Assembly: GCF_000196175.1 (NCBI RefSeq)
Contig: NC_005363.1
Location: 248,001-312,000, forward strand
Direction: 5' to 3'
Source: Bdellovibrio bacteriovorus HD100
GTDB taxonomy: Bacteria > Bdellovibrionota > Bdellovibrionia > Bdellovibrionales > Bdellovibrionaceae
DNA: 64,000 nt
Shown: in pieces, positions 18,307 to 26,836 of the stretch
Layout: every line of letters begins with the position of its first letter
Numbering within the stretch: position 1 is the stretch's first letter
The notes under the pieces: generated by a model
What the model was told of the DNA's origin: nothing
The model's database searches: none
What the model saw: the letters and a program-made list of their open reading frames with translations, nothing else
Position numbers and translations under genes: made by a program

Positions 18307-19317
18307 TTAAGTGTCGTATCCCCACTCCAGAGCCAGTGCAGCCATGCTCATACCACCGCCAGAGCCCAACATAAAGACCAAGTCGCCTTTTTTCATTTTT
18401 TTCTGATTGGCCGCATCCGCTACCGCCATGCCGATGCTGGCAGATCCGGTATAACCAAAGCGGTCCATCACGTAGTGGGCGCGATCGCGCGGTAGCTCCA
18501 GTTTGTCCAAAGTTTCATAGATGCTTTGCACGTTGAACTGGGTGATGAAGAAGTGCTTGATATCAGACGGCTTCTTCTGGATACGATCCAATAGAATGTT
18601 AGTCAAACGCGGCCAGTGAATGCCATTGGTCTCAGGCGGAATGCGTTTTGGGAAAGCCAACAGGTGACCTTTGTTTTCCACCACCTGGTGGGTGACCGGC
18701 TGGGCGGTGCCCCCGGCATAGATGCCCATATAGTCGTGGTACTGACCGTCGGTGTACATCTGGCTGTCGATGAATCCTGTGTCATCTTTGGATGGTTGCA
18801 GAATCACGGCCCCTGCACCATCGGCGAACAAGGAAGCGATTTTGTAGTCATCAAAGTTCAGATACTTGGACATCGCATAGGCGCCCACCACCAGCACGTT
18901 TTTATATTTGCTGTCGGCGAAAATATATTTGGAAGCGATATCACAACCCACAACAAAGCCCGCGCACGCGGTGTTGATGTCATAAGTTCCCGCATTCACC
19001 GCACCCAGGCGGTACGCCACCACCGAGGCGGTGGACGGGGAAAGGTAATCAGGTGTGTCGGTAGAGACAATAATAAGATCCAGATCCTTTGCCGTAATGC
19101 CAGCGGTTTTCATCGCCTGTTCTGCCGCTGGCAGAATCAAATCAGACGTGCGCTGATCTTCAGTCATCCAGCGGCGTTCCTTGATGTTGCGGTTTTCCGC
19201 CAGGAAGGTTCCGATGTCTTTTTTGTAAAGATCATTGAAATATTGATTGGTGATCACACGCTCAGGCGCGTACATCCCGGTCCCTGCAATTGTCGCTTTT
19301 CTTGTCGTTGTCATCAT
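18307..19317 (-). CDS. KASIII-like condensing enzyme with altered catalytic triad
   Basis: A 336-aa thiolase-superfamily protein close in length to FabH. The nucleophile Cys118 lies in DINTACAGFVVG, and GSGGGMSMAALALEW closes the fold. FabH also uses a His (in PHQAN) and an Asn (in GNTSAAS). The corresponding stretches here read FITQFNVQSI and FGYTGSASIG, which by my alignment give Gln260 and Tyr289. It may therefore do acyl transfer, decarboxylation-independent condensation, or act on a carrier-bound acyl group, rather than standard initiation of fatty-acid synthesis. AAAGGA precedes tandem ATGs. It heads the operon with the acyl-CoA ligase and is divergent from an SDR. Confidence 0.85.
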   Translation of the reverse strand: MMTTTRKATIAGTGMYAPERVITNQYFNDLYKKDIGTFLAENRNIKERRWMTEDQRTSDLILPAAEQAMKTAGITAKDLDLIIVSTDTPDYLSPSTASVVAYRLGAVNAGTYDINTACAGFVVGCDIASKYIFADSKYKNVLVVGAYAMSKYLNFDDYKIASLFADGAGAVILQPSKDDTGFIDSQMYTDGQYHDYMGIYAGGTAQPVTHQVVENKGHLLAFPKRIPPETNGIHWPRLTNILLDRIQKKPSDIKHFFITQFNVQSIYETLDKLELPRDRAHYVMDRFGYTGSASIGMAVADAANQKKMKKGDLVFMLGSGGGMSMAALALEWGYDT

Positions 19318-19461
19318 TTAATCCTTTGCGATTTCGCTTATCTACAATTCAATTTCGCAACTTTGGCAAGAAAAGAAATTTAGAGCATTCACTCTATACT
19401 CCGAGCGAAAAAGTGCTTTTTCCTTTGACGGACCGGGGGCCTGTCGGGGTACTTCAAGTGC
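19318..19461. promoter_or_regulatory. Divergent promoter region of the KASIII/SDR cluster
   Basis: These 144 nt separate the minus-strand KASIII-ligase operon from the plus-strand SDR-hydrolase genes, so both promoters must lie here. A small inverted repeat TAGAG-N6-CTCTA (19381-19396) near the middle could be an operator. No strong -35/-10 pair stands out on either strand. Confidence 0.35.
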
Positions 19462-20211
19462 ATGACAAATATTAATTTCGATTTCAAAAACAAAAATGCC
19501 ATCGTGACCGGCGGAGCTTCCGGTATCGGTTTTCAAATCACCAAAAGCTTTTTGGAAGCCGGTGGAAATGTTTCCATCTGGGATTATTCTGAAGCAGCTT
19601 TGCAAACGGCGAAATCTGAATTTGCAAAGTACGGATCGCAGATTCACATCGCGCAAGTCGATGTGGGCAATCGTGACTCGGTAGCAAAAGCCGCGGCGTC
19701 CCTGCCGTGGACTGTGGATATTCTTGTGAACAACGCAGGTATCACCCGCGATAAGTCTTTTGCAAAAATGTCACCCGAGGACTGGGATGCCGTCATCAGT
19801 ACCAATCTGACAGGTTTGTTCAACGTCACGAAATCTGTTTTGGAAAAATTCAATCCAAACTCCAACAGCAAACGCATCATCAATATCGCGTCTGTTGTGG
19901 CGCTTTATGGAAACTTCGGTCAGACCAATTACGTGGCGGCAAAAGCCGGCGTGATCGGAATGTCCAAGACATGGGCGAAAGAACTGGGTCGCAAAGGCTT
20001 CACCTCCAATGCAATTGCTCCGGGCTTTATTGCAACAGCAATGACCAAGGCGATGCCTGCTGAAGTGCTGGATGGCATGAAAGCAAAAGTTCCAGTGGCA
20101 TGTTTGGGGGAAGTGGACGACATCGCCAATACATGTCTGTTCCTGTCCAGCGAGCAAGCGGGTTATATCAACGGCGCTGTGATCAGCGTTGATGGTGGTT
20201 TGGTTCTATAA
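19462..20211 (+). CDS. Short-chain dehydrogenase (FabG-like)
   Basis: Classical SDR oxidoreductase of 249 aa. It has the cofactor loop TGGASGIG, the NNAGITRDKSF segment and the Tyr-Lys pair in NYVAAKAGVIGMSK, with Ser in NIASVVALYGN. The C-terminal GYINGAVISVDGGLVL is typical of 3-oxoacyl-ACP reductases. Asp41 in SIWDYSE after the second strand suggests NAD(H) rather than NADP(H); this is inference. It is divergent from the KASIII-like gene and 35 nt ahead of an exported hydrolase, so it likely reduces or oxidises the product of that cluster. Confidence 0.88.
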   Translation: MTNINFDFKNKNAIVTGGASGIGFQITKSFLEAGGNVSIWDYSEAALQTAKSEFAKYGSQIHIAQVDVGNRDSVAKAAASLPWTVDILVNNAGITRDKSFAKMSPEDWDAVISTNLTGLFNVTKSVLEKFNPNSNSKRIINIASVVALYGNFGQTNYVAAKAGVIGMSKTWAKELGRKGFTSNAIAPGFIATAMTKAMPAEVLDGMKAKVPVACLGEVDDIANTCLFLSSEQAGYINGAVISVDGGLVL

Positions 20212-20246
20212 ATGATCTGACAACTTTTTTATAAGGAGTGACTTCG

Positions 20247-21248
20247 ATGAGATTTCTGTTCTTGGCTTTGAGTGTCTTGGTATCAGGTTTCTTTGTGTCC
20301 TTGGAATCTTTGGCAAAGGCTGAAGCGTTCAAAGGCTTCGTTCAGGTTGCTCCGCAAAAAGAGTTGTTTGTGGATTATGTTCCGGCCAAAGAAAAACAGC
20401 CCACCGTTGTTTTGGTCAATGGTCTGACTTACAGCACCCGCCAGTGGGATTCTTTCGTGAATGCACTGCTGGCAAAAGGTGTCGGCGTTTTGCGCTATGA
20501 TCCGATCGGGCAGGGGCAGACTTTGTTGAAGTATGCTCCGGTGGTGGCACCGATTCCGGTTCAGGATCAGGTTGTTGATCTGAAGTCGCTGTTAGATAAA
20601 ATGAATTTAAAAGGTCCTTACAATATTGCAGGACTGTCTTATGGCGGTGGTGTGGCTGCAGGCTTCACCGCCGCTTATCCATCCCTGGTGAAAAATCTGA
20701 TCATGATGGCGCCGTTCACGCGCCCGCTGGATGGTCAGGATCAGTGGATTCGTGCGCAGATCTGGGCGACTCGTCAGATTTTCCCGTTCAACAAAATGTC
20801 CGATGATGATCTGTATGATTATTATCTGCACCAGATCATCTATGCGACCTACCCGCAGGCAGAACCCATCGTGCTTGAAAATCCATTCAAGCTGGAAGCC
20901 ACCTTCCGTCTGGTTCAGGGGATTCGCAAATACCGCCCGATAGATCTGACCAGCTCCATTCCGGCGAAGTCCTTGCATTTGTTGATTGCGCGTCAGGATC
21001 AGTACATCAACACCAGCGTGCTGGATGAATACTGGGATGCAGTTCCGGAACAATCCCGCGCCAGCCGTTTGTATATCAACGGTTCTGAACACAAGATGGT
21101 GGAAGCGGTTCCGAATTTCACGGCGGCCTGGGTTTATCAGATTCTTTCCGGCAACAAAAAGCTTTCTGAGGGCCGTGACTTTGAAGGATATCCTTTCCGC
21201 GGTGAAGTTCGCAGCGGTCAGGAAGAAATTCAGGTGGGTCGCGAATGA
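20247..21248 (+). CDS. Exported alpha/beta hydrolase
   Basis: A 333-aa protein with an N-terminal signal peptide (cleavage near SLAKA) and an alpha/beta-hydrolase fold. The nucleophile is Ser in GLSYGGG, the oxyanion region is LVNGLTYSTRQWD, and Asp in LLIARQDQYI and His in NGSEHKMVE complete a probable triad. Lipid or ester substrates are plausible for a periplasmic or surface enzyme. ATG 20247 is chosen because of the AAGGAG upstream; an in-frame GTG eight nt earlier is overlapped by that site. The stop overlaps the next hydrolase start (ATGA), so the two are coupled. Confidence 0.82.
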   Translation: MRFLFLALSVLVSGFFVSLESLAKAEAFKGFVQVAPQKELFVDYVPAKEKQPTVVLVNGLTYSTRQWDSFVNALLAKGVGVLRYDPIGQGQTLLKYAPVVAPIPVQDQVVDLKSLLDKMNLKGPYNIAGLSYGGGVAAGFTAAYPSLVKNLIMMAPFTRPLDGQDQWIRAQIWATRQIFPFNKMSDDDLYDYYLHQIIYATYPQAEPIVLENPFKLEATFRLVQGIRKYRPIDLTSSIPAKSLHLLIARQDQYINTSVLDEYWDAVPEQSRASRLYINGSEHKMVEAVPNFTAAWVYQILSGNKKLSEGRDFEGYPFRGEVRSGQEEIQVGRE

Positions 21249-22021
21249 TTCATCACGAGGTTGTCGACGGGCTGGTTCCGGAAAGTGTTTTCTTTATCCA
21301 TGGGAACCTGGCTTCCAACCGCTGGTGGTATCCGGCGCAGGAATTCTGGGAAAAACATGCGGCAGGGAAAAACTATTCCGGTTCTTTGATTTACGCTGAA
21401 TTCCGCGGGTGCGGTAAAAGTGCCGCTCCTAAAGACAGTAGCGAAGTCGACATGCACCTGTTTGCCGAGGATTTCATCGCGTTGCTCAAGAAGTTGAATA
21501 AGGGTCCGTATCACCTTGTGGGGCATTCCACCGGGGGGCTGATTGCGGCACTGATGTTGTCAAAAGCACCCACTCTTTTTAAAAAGGCTGTCCTGCTTGA
21601 TCCTGTCGGGGCACAAGGCGTCACATTTGATGCTTCGATGATCACCGCGTTTGAGCAGATGAAACAAGATCGGGCGCTGACGGCGGCGGTGATTGGATCC
21701 ACGATTCATAATAATAATCCTCAATCCCAATACTTCCAGGAAGTGGTGGTGGCGGACGCCTATAAGGCCGTGCAAACCATCGGTCACTGGGTGCTTAAAG
21801 CCCTTGATGGGCTTGATGTTCGCGAGGATTTGAAGTCCGTGGAACACGAAGTTTTGGTGCTTCACGGGGAGCACGACAAGCTGCTTTCTGAGGTTGATTC
21901 TCAAGCTCTGGCGGCACTGTTTTCGCGCGGTAAATTCGCGCAAATCCCTGACTTGGGACATTGCCCAAATATCGAGAATCCCGAAGTCTTTGTGAACATC
22001 ACTCGGAGTTATCTGTTTTAG
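21245..22021 (+). CDS. Cytoplasmic alpha/beta hydrolase
   Basis: A 258-aa alpha/beta-hydrolase without a signal peptide. HGNLASNRWWYP gives the oxyanion loop, GHSTGGL the nucleophile elbow, LHGEHDKLL the acid and LGHCPNIENP the His. It starts in an ATGA overlap with the exported hydrolase. Together with the SDR upstream and the ligase and KASIII genes opposite, it may belong to a small acyl-product pathway. Esterase, lipase, haloalkane dehalogenase-like and thioesterase activities all use this fold; sequence alone does not choose. Confidence 0.8.
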   Translation: MIHHEVVDGLVPESVFFIHGNLASNRWWYPAQEFWEKHAAGKNYSGSLIYAEFRGCGKSAAPKDSSEVDMHLFAEDFIALLKKLNKGPYHLVGHSTGGLIAALMLSKAPTLFKKAVLLDPVGAQGVTFDASMITAFEQMKQDRALTAAVIGSTIHNNNPQSQYFQEVVVADAYKAVQTIGHWVLKALDGLDVREDLKSVEHEVLVLHGEHDKLLSEVDSQALAALFSRGKFAQIPDLGHCPNIENPEVFVNITRSYLF

Positions 22022-22024
22022 TGG

Positions 22025-22049
22025 TTGCGTGGCGCATTGCGCCGCGCAA
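22025..22049. terminator. Strong GC-rich stem-loop after the hydrolase genes
   Basis: TTGCG-T-GGCGC and GCGCC-G-CGCAA pair over 11 positions (one T-G wobble) around a 3-nt loop, beginning 4 nt after the stop codon. No U tract follows, so it may be a factor-assisted terminator or a 3'-end stabiliser. Confidence 0.5.
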
Positions 22050-22169
22050 AATCAACTCGACCGGGTCGGCGTAATAGGTTGCCCATCTGCCTGTTTTCGG
22101 TTAGTTATCGTTTAATATATTACAATACTGTGACAAAACTACTTTGCGTCCCCCAGGGAGTGCCAACCT

Positions 22170-22706
22170 ATGTCTGAGCCTAGAGATGAGTATAACCGTA
22201 GTGGTCTGCTGGCGTTTGCCTTTTCAATGGTATTCGTCTGTGCATTCTTCGTTTACATCGTTGCGATCAATAAAGGTGTTGATCTTGGCGAGAACGTTGT
22301 AGATCCAAATGCCCCTGCAGTAGAGGGCGCTGTTCCTGTCTTTGATATCACCAAAGTTCCAGATCCTTGGGTTTCCACTCCGGAAATGGTTGCTTACGGT
22401 AAAAAGTTCTACGCTACAAACTGCGCTATGTGCCACGGTAACGAAGGCAAAGGCGACGGTGCTGCGGGTGCAGCTTTGAATCCAAAACCACGCAACTTGG
22501 TTGAGGGTAAATGGACTCAAGGTGAAGGCGTTATTGCTCACTTTAAAGTTCTGCAAAATGGTATCAAAGGTTCCTCTATGGCGGCGTACTCTCATTTCAA
22601 GCCTGCTGACCGCTGGGCCGTGATCCATTTCATCGATTCTATCACTGAAAATAAATCTAAAGACGATCCTGCTGCAGTTGCTGAGTTTGCAAAAACCGCA
22701 CAATAA
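22170..22706 (+). CDS. Membrane-anchored c-type cytochrome
   Basis: A 178-aa protein with an uncleaved N-terminal helix (about 12-33) and one mono-heme cytochrome c domain. The heme motif CAMCH is at residues 85-89 (Cys85, Cys88, His89), and a later Met in SSMAAYSHF may be the sixth ligand. It is probably anchored in the inner membrane, facing the periplasm. First gene of the oxidase operon, 15 nt before the Sco gene, so it likely delivers electrons to the caa3 oxidase. GGGAG precedes the ATG. The 148 nt upstream hold the operon promoter; a TACAAT at 22121-22126 is a possible -10. Confidence 0.88.
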   Translation: MSEPRDEYNRSGLLAFAFSMVFVCAFFVYIVAINKGVDLGENVVDPNAPAVEGAVPVFDITKVPDPWVSTPEMVAYGKKFYATNCAMCHGNEGKGDGAAGAALNPKPRNLVEGKWTQGEGVIAHFKVLQNGIKGSSMAAYSHFKPADRWAVIHFIDSITENKSKDDPAAVAEFAKTAQ

Positions 22707-22721
22707 TTAAGGATTTAATTA

Positions 22722-23600
22722 ATGCTTGCCAATGAGCTGGTATTGAAAACAAAGACAATGGGAGCGGTACTGACAACGGCCGTTCTTGTTTTGTTTTCAG
22801 CAAGTGCTCAAGCCTACGACGGCAAGCCGGCTCCGATGGTTGCCAACGAGCAGCCCAAAGAGCTTGAAGGCGTGGGTATCGACGAAAAGTTGGGTACTAA
22901 AATCGACCTGACTTTGAAAGTGAAAGACGACAACGGCCAGGAAGTGGCGCTGGGGTCTTTCTTCGACGGTAAACATCCGGTGATCATTTCACCGGTGTAT
23001 TTTTCCTGTCCGGGTCTTTGTAACTTCCACTTGAACGGTCTGACCGACGCGCTCAAGTTGATGGATAAAGATTGGACGATTGGTAAGAAGTTTAAATTGC
23101 TGTCTGTGAGTTTTGACTCAAAAGAAACTCCCGACTTGGCGGCAAACAAAAAACAGACTTACATGAAGCTGTATGACCGCGCCGGCTCTGAAAAAGAATG
23201 GCACTTCATCACGGCGGACGAATCCACAGTGCAGGCAATGATGCAGTCACTGGGGTTCAAGTTCAGATGGGACGAGAAAGCTCAAGAGTGGGCGCACGCC
23301 TCTGCGGCGATTGTGATCACTCCGGACGGAACGATCTCGCGCTATCTGCCGGGGATTATGTTTAATCCTCAGGACATCAAGATCGCTCTGAACGAAGCGA
23401 CCGATGGTAAAATCGGAACCTTCGTCGACAGCTTGGTGCTTTATTGTTTTAAGTATGACCCACATCAAAGCAAGTACACGCTTGTTGCCTTCAACGTAAT
23501 GAAGATGGGCGGAGCGGTGATGGTTTTGGTGATGGTAATTTGGTTATTGCCTGTATGGATTCGCGCTCGCAGAGAGCAGAACAATACGGCGGGGAGATAA
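22722..23600 (+). CDS. Sco1/SenC copper chaperone
   Basis: Thioredoxin-fold protein of 292 aa that helps load the CuA centre of cytochrome oxidase. A signal peptide ends near AQA, the copper pair is in SCPGLC (Cys96, Cys100), and the distal His is in EWAHASAAIVITPDG (His192). Unusually for many Sco proteins, a C-terminal hydrophobic helix (about 258-280) anchors it after the domain. AAGGAT precedes the ATG. It is 6 nt from coxB, which encodes the CuA subunit it would serve. Confidence 0.92.
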   Translation: MLANELVLKTKTMGAVLTTAVLVLFSASAQAYDGKPAPMVANEQPKELEGVGIDEKLGTKIDLTLKVKDDNGQEVALGSFFDGKHPVIISPVYFSCPGLCNFHLNGLTDALKLMDKDWTIGKKFKLLSVSFDSKETPDLAANKKQTYMKLYDRAGSEKEWHFITADESTVQAMMQSLGFKFRWDEKAQEWAHASAAIVITPDGTISRYLPGIMFNPQDIKIALNEATDGKIGTFVDSLVLYCFKYDPHQSKYTLVAFNVMKMGGAVMVLVMVIWLLPVWIRARREQNNTAGR

Positions 23601-23606
23601 AGGTAC

Positions 23607-24563
23607 ATGATGTGGTTTAATATTGCGAAGGCCCAATCCTTCATGCCCACGCAGGGAACCGAGATTGCGAAGCAGGTCGACAATCTTTATGGATTCTTGC
23701 TTGTAACAAGTTTGATCGCCTGCGTCCTAGTGATCGGTGGGATGATCTATTTCGTTTGGAAATACAGACGCAAGTCTTCCAACGACAAGACAGCCTATAT
23801 CTCTCACAACACAGCGTTGGAGTTCTTGTGGTCATTCATTCCACTTGTAATCTTCCTGGGTGTGTTCGGCTGGGGTTGGTACATCTATCACCAAATGCGC
23901 GCGATGCCTAAAAATGCGTTGGAAATCAACGTATTGGGTAAGCAGTGGGCTTGGGAAGTTGAATACAAGAACGGTTTCAAAACCGTGAATGAGGTTGTGG
24001 TACCAATCAATCAGGACGTGAAGATCCTTCTGACTTCCTCTGATGTGATCCACTCCTTCTTCGTTCCATCCTTCCGTATTAAACAGGATGCGGTTCCAGG
24101 CCGTTACACAGCTTTGTGGTTCAAAGCTGACAAGCTGGGCGAATTCCACCTGTTCTGTACTGAGTACTGCGGTACTTCTCACTCCGGCATGATCGGTAAG
24201 TTGAGAGTTGTATCCCGTGAAGACTTCGACAAATACCTGGAACAGGGTCAGGAAGAAAGATTCCTGCCACTGGGTGAAAAAGGTAAGAAATTGTTTGCGG
24301 TTAAAGCCTGCGCGTCCTGCCACGCAGTGGACAGCCCTGCAACAATGGTCGGTCCTTCTTTGTTCCAAAAATTTGGTCACGAAGAAGTTATGGATGATGG
24401 TTCCAAGATCGTATTCGACGAAAACTACATTCGCGAATCCATCCTTGAGCCCAACAAACACATCGTTAAAGGCTTCCCTAAGGGCGTTATGCCCACCTTC
24501 CAGGGTCAGCTGAACGAAAACGAATTGAGTGCTCTTGTCGAGTACATCAAGAATCTGAAGTAA
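23607..24563 (+). CDS. coxB: Cytochrome c oxidase subunit II with fused cytochrome c
   Basis: CuA-bearing subunit of 318 aa that takes electrons from cytochrome c. Two N-terminal helices (about 28-51 and 75-94) precede the cupredoxin domain. CuA ligands are complete: His149, Cys184, Glu186, Cys188, His192 and Met195 (in CTEYCGTSHSGM). A cytochrome c domain is fused at the C-terminus with CASCH (Cys235, Cys238, His239) and a Met in GVMPTFQG. This fusion marks a caa3-type oxidase. Stop and next start are 10 nt apart. Confidence 0.96.
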   Translation: MMWFNIAKAQSFMPTQGTEIAKQVDNLYGFLLVTSLIACVLVIGGMIYFVWKYRRKSSNDKTAYISHNTALEFLWSFIPLVIFLGVFGWGWYIYHQMRAMPKNALEINVLGKQWAWEVEYKNGFKTVNEVVVPINQDVKILLTSSDVIHSFFVPSFRIKQDAVPGRYTALWFKADKLGEFHLFCTEYCGTSHSGMIGKLRVVSREDFDKYLEQGQEERFLPLGEKGKKLFAVKACASCHAVDSPATMVGPSLFQKFGHEEVMDDGSKIVFDENYIRESILEPNKHIVKGFPKGVMPTFQGQLNENELSALVEYIKNLK

Positions 24564-24573
24564 GGAGTTGAGC

Positions 24574-26181
24574 ATGGCGAAAACTACAGCTCACGGCGAC
24601 AACTATATTAATTTTGAAAAAGGCATCTGGTCCTGGCTGACTACTGTCGATCACAAACGTATCGGTTTGATGTACTTCATCACTGTTATGTTCTTCTTCT
24701 TCATCGGTGGGGTTATGGCCCTGTTGCTTCGTTTGGAACTTTTTGCTCCAAATGCGGCTCCAAACGTGGGTCAGATCCTGGCTAACGGTGACGTTTACAA
24801 TCAGGTGATGACATATCACGGGGCGATCATGGTCTTCATGGTTATCGTTCCTGGTATCCCTGCGATCCTGGGTAACTTCTTCCTGCCTTTGCAAATCGGC
24901 GCGAAGGACGTGGCCTTCCCAAGAATCAACCTGCTAAGCTGGTACTGCTTCATGGCGGGTGCGATCCTGGCGATTGCAACTTTCTTCACTACTAAAATCG
25001 ACACTGGCTGGACGTTCTACACTCCATACTCTATCAGAACGGGTACAGCGACAGCGATGATGGTTCTTGCAGCCTTCATCATGGGTATGTCCTCCATCCT
25101 GACGGGTCTGAACTTCATCGTGACCGTGCACAAACTAAGAGCTCCTGGCATGACCATGCACAGAATGCCTTTGTTCATCTGGTCTTTGTATGCAACAGCG
25201 ATCCTTCAGATGCTGGCGACTCCGGTTCTGGGTATCACATTGCTTCTTTTGGCGGTGGAAAGATTCCTAGGTATCGGTATCTTCGATCCTAAACTGGGTG
25301 GTGACCCGGTATTGTTCCAGCACTTCTTCTGGTTCTACTCTCACCCTGCGGTTTACATCATGATCATCCCGGCAATGGGTATCATCTCTGAGCTGATCAC
25401 GACCTTCTCCAAAAAAGTCATCTTCGGTTACACGGCGATTGCATACTCTTCTTTGGGTATCGCGGCTGTATCCTTCTTTGTTTGGGGTCACCACATGTTC
25501 GTGTCCGGTCAGTCTGAAACGACCGGCATCATCTTCTCCTTCCTGACAATGCTGGTAGGGGTTCCGACGGCGATCAAGATGTTCAACTGGGTTGCGACCT
25601 TCTATAAAGGTTCCGTGTCCTTCCAGTCTCCGATGCTTTATGCTTTGGGCTTCATGTTCCTGTTCGCCATCGGTGGTGTGACTGGGGTTATGCTTGCGAC
25701 TTTGCCAATCGACGTACACTTCCACGACACTTACTTCGTGGTAGCTCACTTCCACTATGTGATGGTGGGTGGTACTTTGATGGCATTGATGGGCGGCTAC
25801 TTCTACTGGTTCCCGAAAATGTTCGGTAAGATGTACAACGAAACCACAGCTCGTATTTCTTTCGTGTTCATCTTCATCGGTTTCAACGTGACCTTCTTCC
25901 CTCAGTTCGTTCTGGGCGCGATGGGTATGCCTCGTCGTTACTTCGACTACATCCCGGCGTACGAGAACCTGAATAAGATCTCCACAGTGGGTTCTTGGTT
26001 GATCCTTATCGGCTTCCTGTTCGGTCTTTACACAATCGTTCAGGGTCTGTTGAAAGGTGAAAAAGCTCCGATGAATCCTTGGGGCTCTAAAACTTTGGAG
26101 TGGCAGACGGCTTCTCCTCCTCCACATGACAACTTCAGTGTTGAACCAGTAGTAACAGCGGGGCCTTATGAGTACAGATAA
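24574..26181 (+). CDS. coxA: Cytochrome c oxidase subunit I
   Basis: Catalytic heme-copper subunit of 535 aa with about 12 helices; reduces O2 to water and pumps protons. The low-spin heme His is in MTYHGAIMVF, the CuB His in YSHPAVY and WGHHMFV, and the heme ligands in FHDTYFVVAHFHYVM. The D-channel Glu of HPEVY is replaced: the motif reads FYSHPAVYI, the Tyr-Ser variant of A2-type oxidases such as Thermus caa3. ATG 24574 follows AAGGAG; the in-frame TTG two codons earlier is rejected. It overlaps coxC by 14 nt. Confidence 0.97.
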   Translation: MAKTTAHGDNYINFEKGIWSWLTTVDHKRIGLMYFITVMFFFFIGGVMALLLRLELFAPNAAPNVGQILANGDVYNQVMTYHGAIMVFMVIVPGIPAILGNFFLPLQIGAKDVAFPRINLLSWYCFMAGAILAIATFFTTKIDTGWTFYTPYSIRTGTATAMMVLAAFIMGMSSILTGLNFIVTVHKLRAPGMTMHRMPLFIWSLYATAILQMLATPVLGITLLLLAVERFLGIGIFDPKLGGDPVLFQHFFWFYSHPAVYIMIIPAMGIISELITTFSKKVIFGYTAIAYSSLGIAAVSFFVWGHHMFVSGQSETTGIIFSFLTMLVGVPTAIKMFNWVATFYKGSVSFQSPMLYALGFMFLFAIGGVTGVMLATLPIDVHFHDTYFVVAHFHYVMVGGTLMALMGGYFYWFPKMFGKMYNETTARISFVFIFIGFNVTFFPQFVLGAMGMPRRYFDYIPAYENLNKISTVGSWLILIGFLFGLYTIVQGLLKGEKAPMNPWGSKTLEWQTASPPPHDNFSVEPVVTAGPYEYR

Positions 26182-26833
26182 TACAGCACACGGCGCTCAC
26201 ACAGCACACGTAGCTCACCACTTTAAAACGGCTGAGCAACAGTATTCCTCTGGTAAAGAGGGTATCTGGTTGTTCATGCTTACAGAGATCCTGATGTTCG
26301 GTGCGATCTTTGTGGGTTACGCTCTTTATCACAATGAATATCCGGCGATGTTCGCTGAAGGTGCGAAGTCTCTTGATTGGAAGATGGGTTTCGTAAATAC
26401 CCTGGTTCTGATCTTCTCGTCCTTCACTATGGCGATCTCGATCTCCTTCATCCAGAAGAACCAGCAGAAAAAAGCGGTCCTTGCCCTGGCAACGACTGTA
26501 CTTTGCGGCGCGATCTTCATGGTGATCAAGTACTTCGAATACCAGCATAAATTCCACCTGGGTCTGTTCCCGGGTAAATTCCTGGATGTTGCGAAAGTGG
26601 GCGCAGAACACGCAAACCTTGGTTTGTACTTCGGCTTCTACTACGTGATGACGGGCCTGCACGGTATCCACGTCTTGTTGGGTATGGGTCTGATCACCTG
26701 GTGTTTGATCCGCACAATGCGCGGTGATTTCCACAGTCAGTACTGGATCGTGGTAGAGGGTGTTGGTTTGTTCTGGCACATCGTCGACTTGATCTGGATC
26801 TTCCTATTCCCTCTTCTGTATTTGGTGGGGTAA
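26168..26833 (+). CDS. coxC: Cytochrome c oxidase subunit III
   Basis: Seven-helix-type subunit III family protein of 221 aa that stabilises the oxidase core. Starts with a His-rich hydrophilic stretch, then helices with KEGIWLFMLTEILMFGAIF, HANLGLYFGFYYVMTGLHGIHVLLGM and the C-terminal VEGVGLFWHIVDLIWIFLFPLLYLVG. It begins inside the last 14 nt of coxA and ends 3 nt before coxD, as part of one operon. Confidence 0.95.
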   Translation: MSTDNTAHGAHTAHVAHHFKTAEQQYSSGKEGIWLFMLTEILMFGAIFVGYALYHNEYPAMFAEGAKSLDWKMGFVNTLVLIFSSFTMAISISFIQKNQQKKAVLALATTVLCGAIFMVIKYFEYQHKFHLGLFPGKFLDVAKVGAEHANLGLYFGFYYVMTGLHGIHVLLGMGLITWCLIRTMRGDFHSQYWIVVEGVGLFWHIVDLIWIFLFPLLYLVG

Positions 26834-26836
26834 CAA

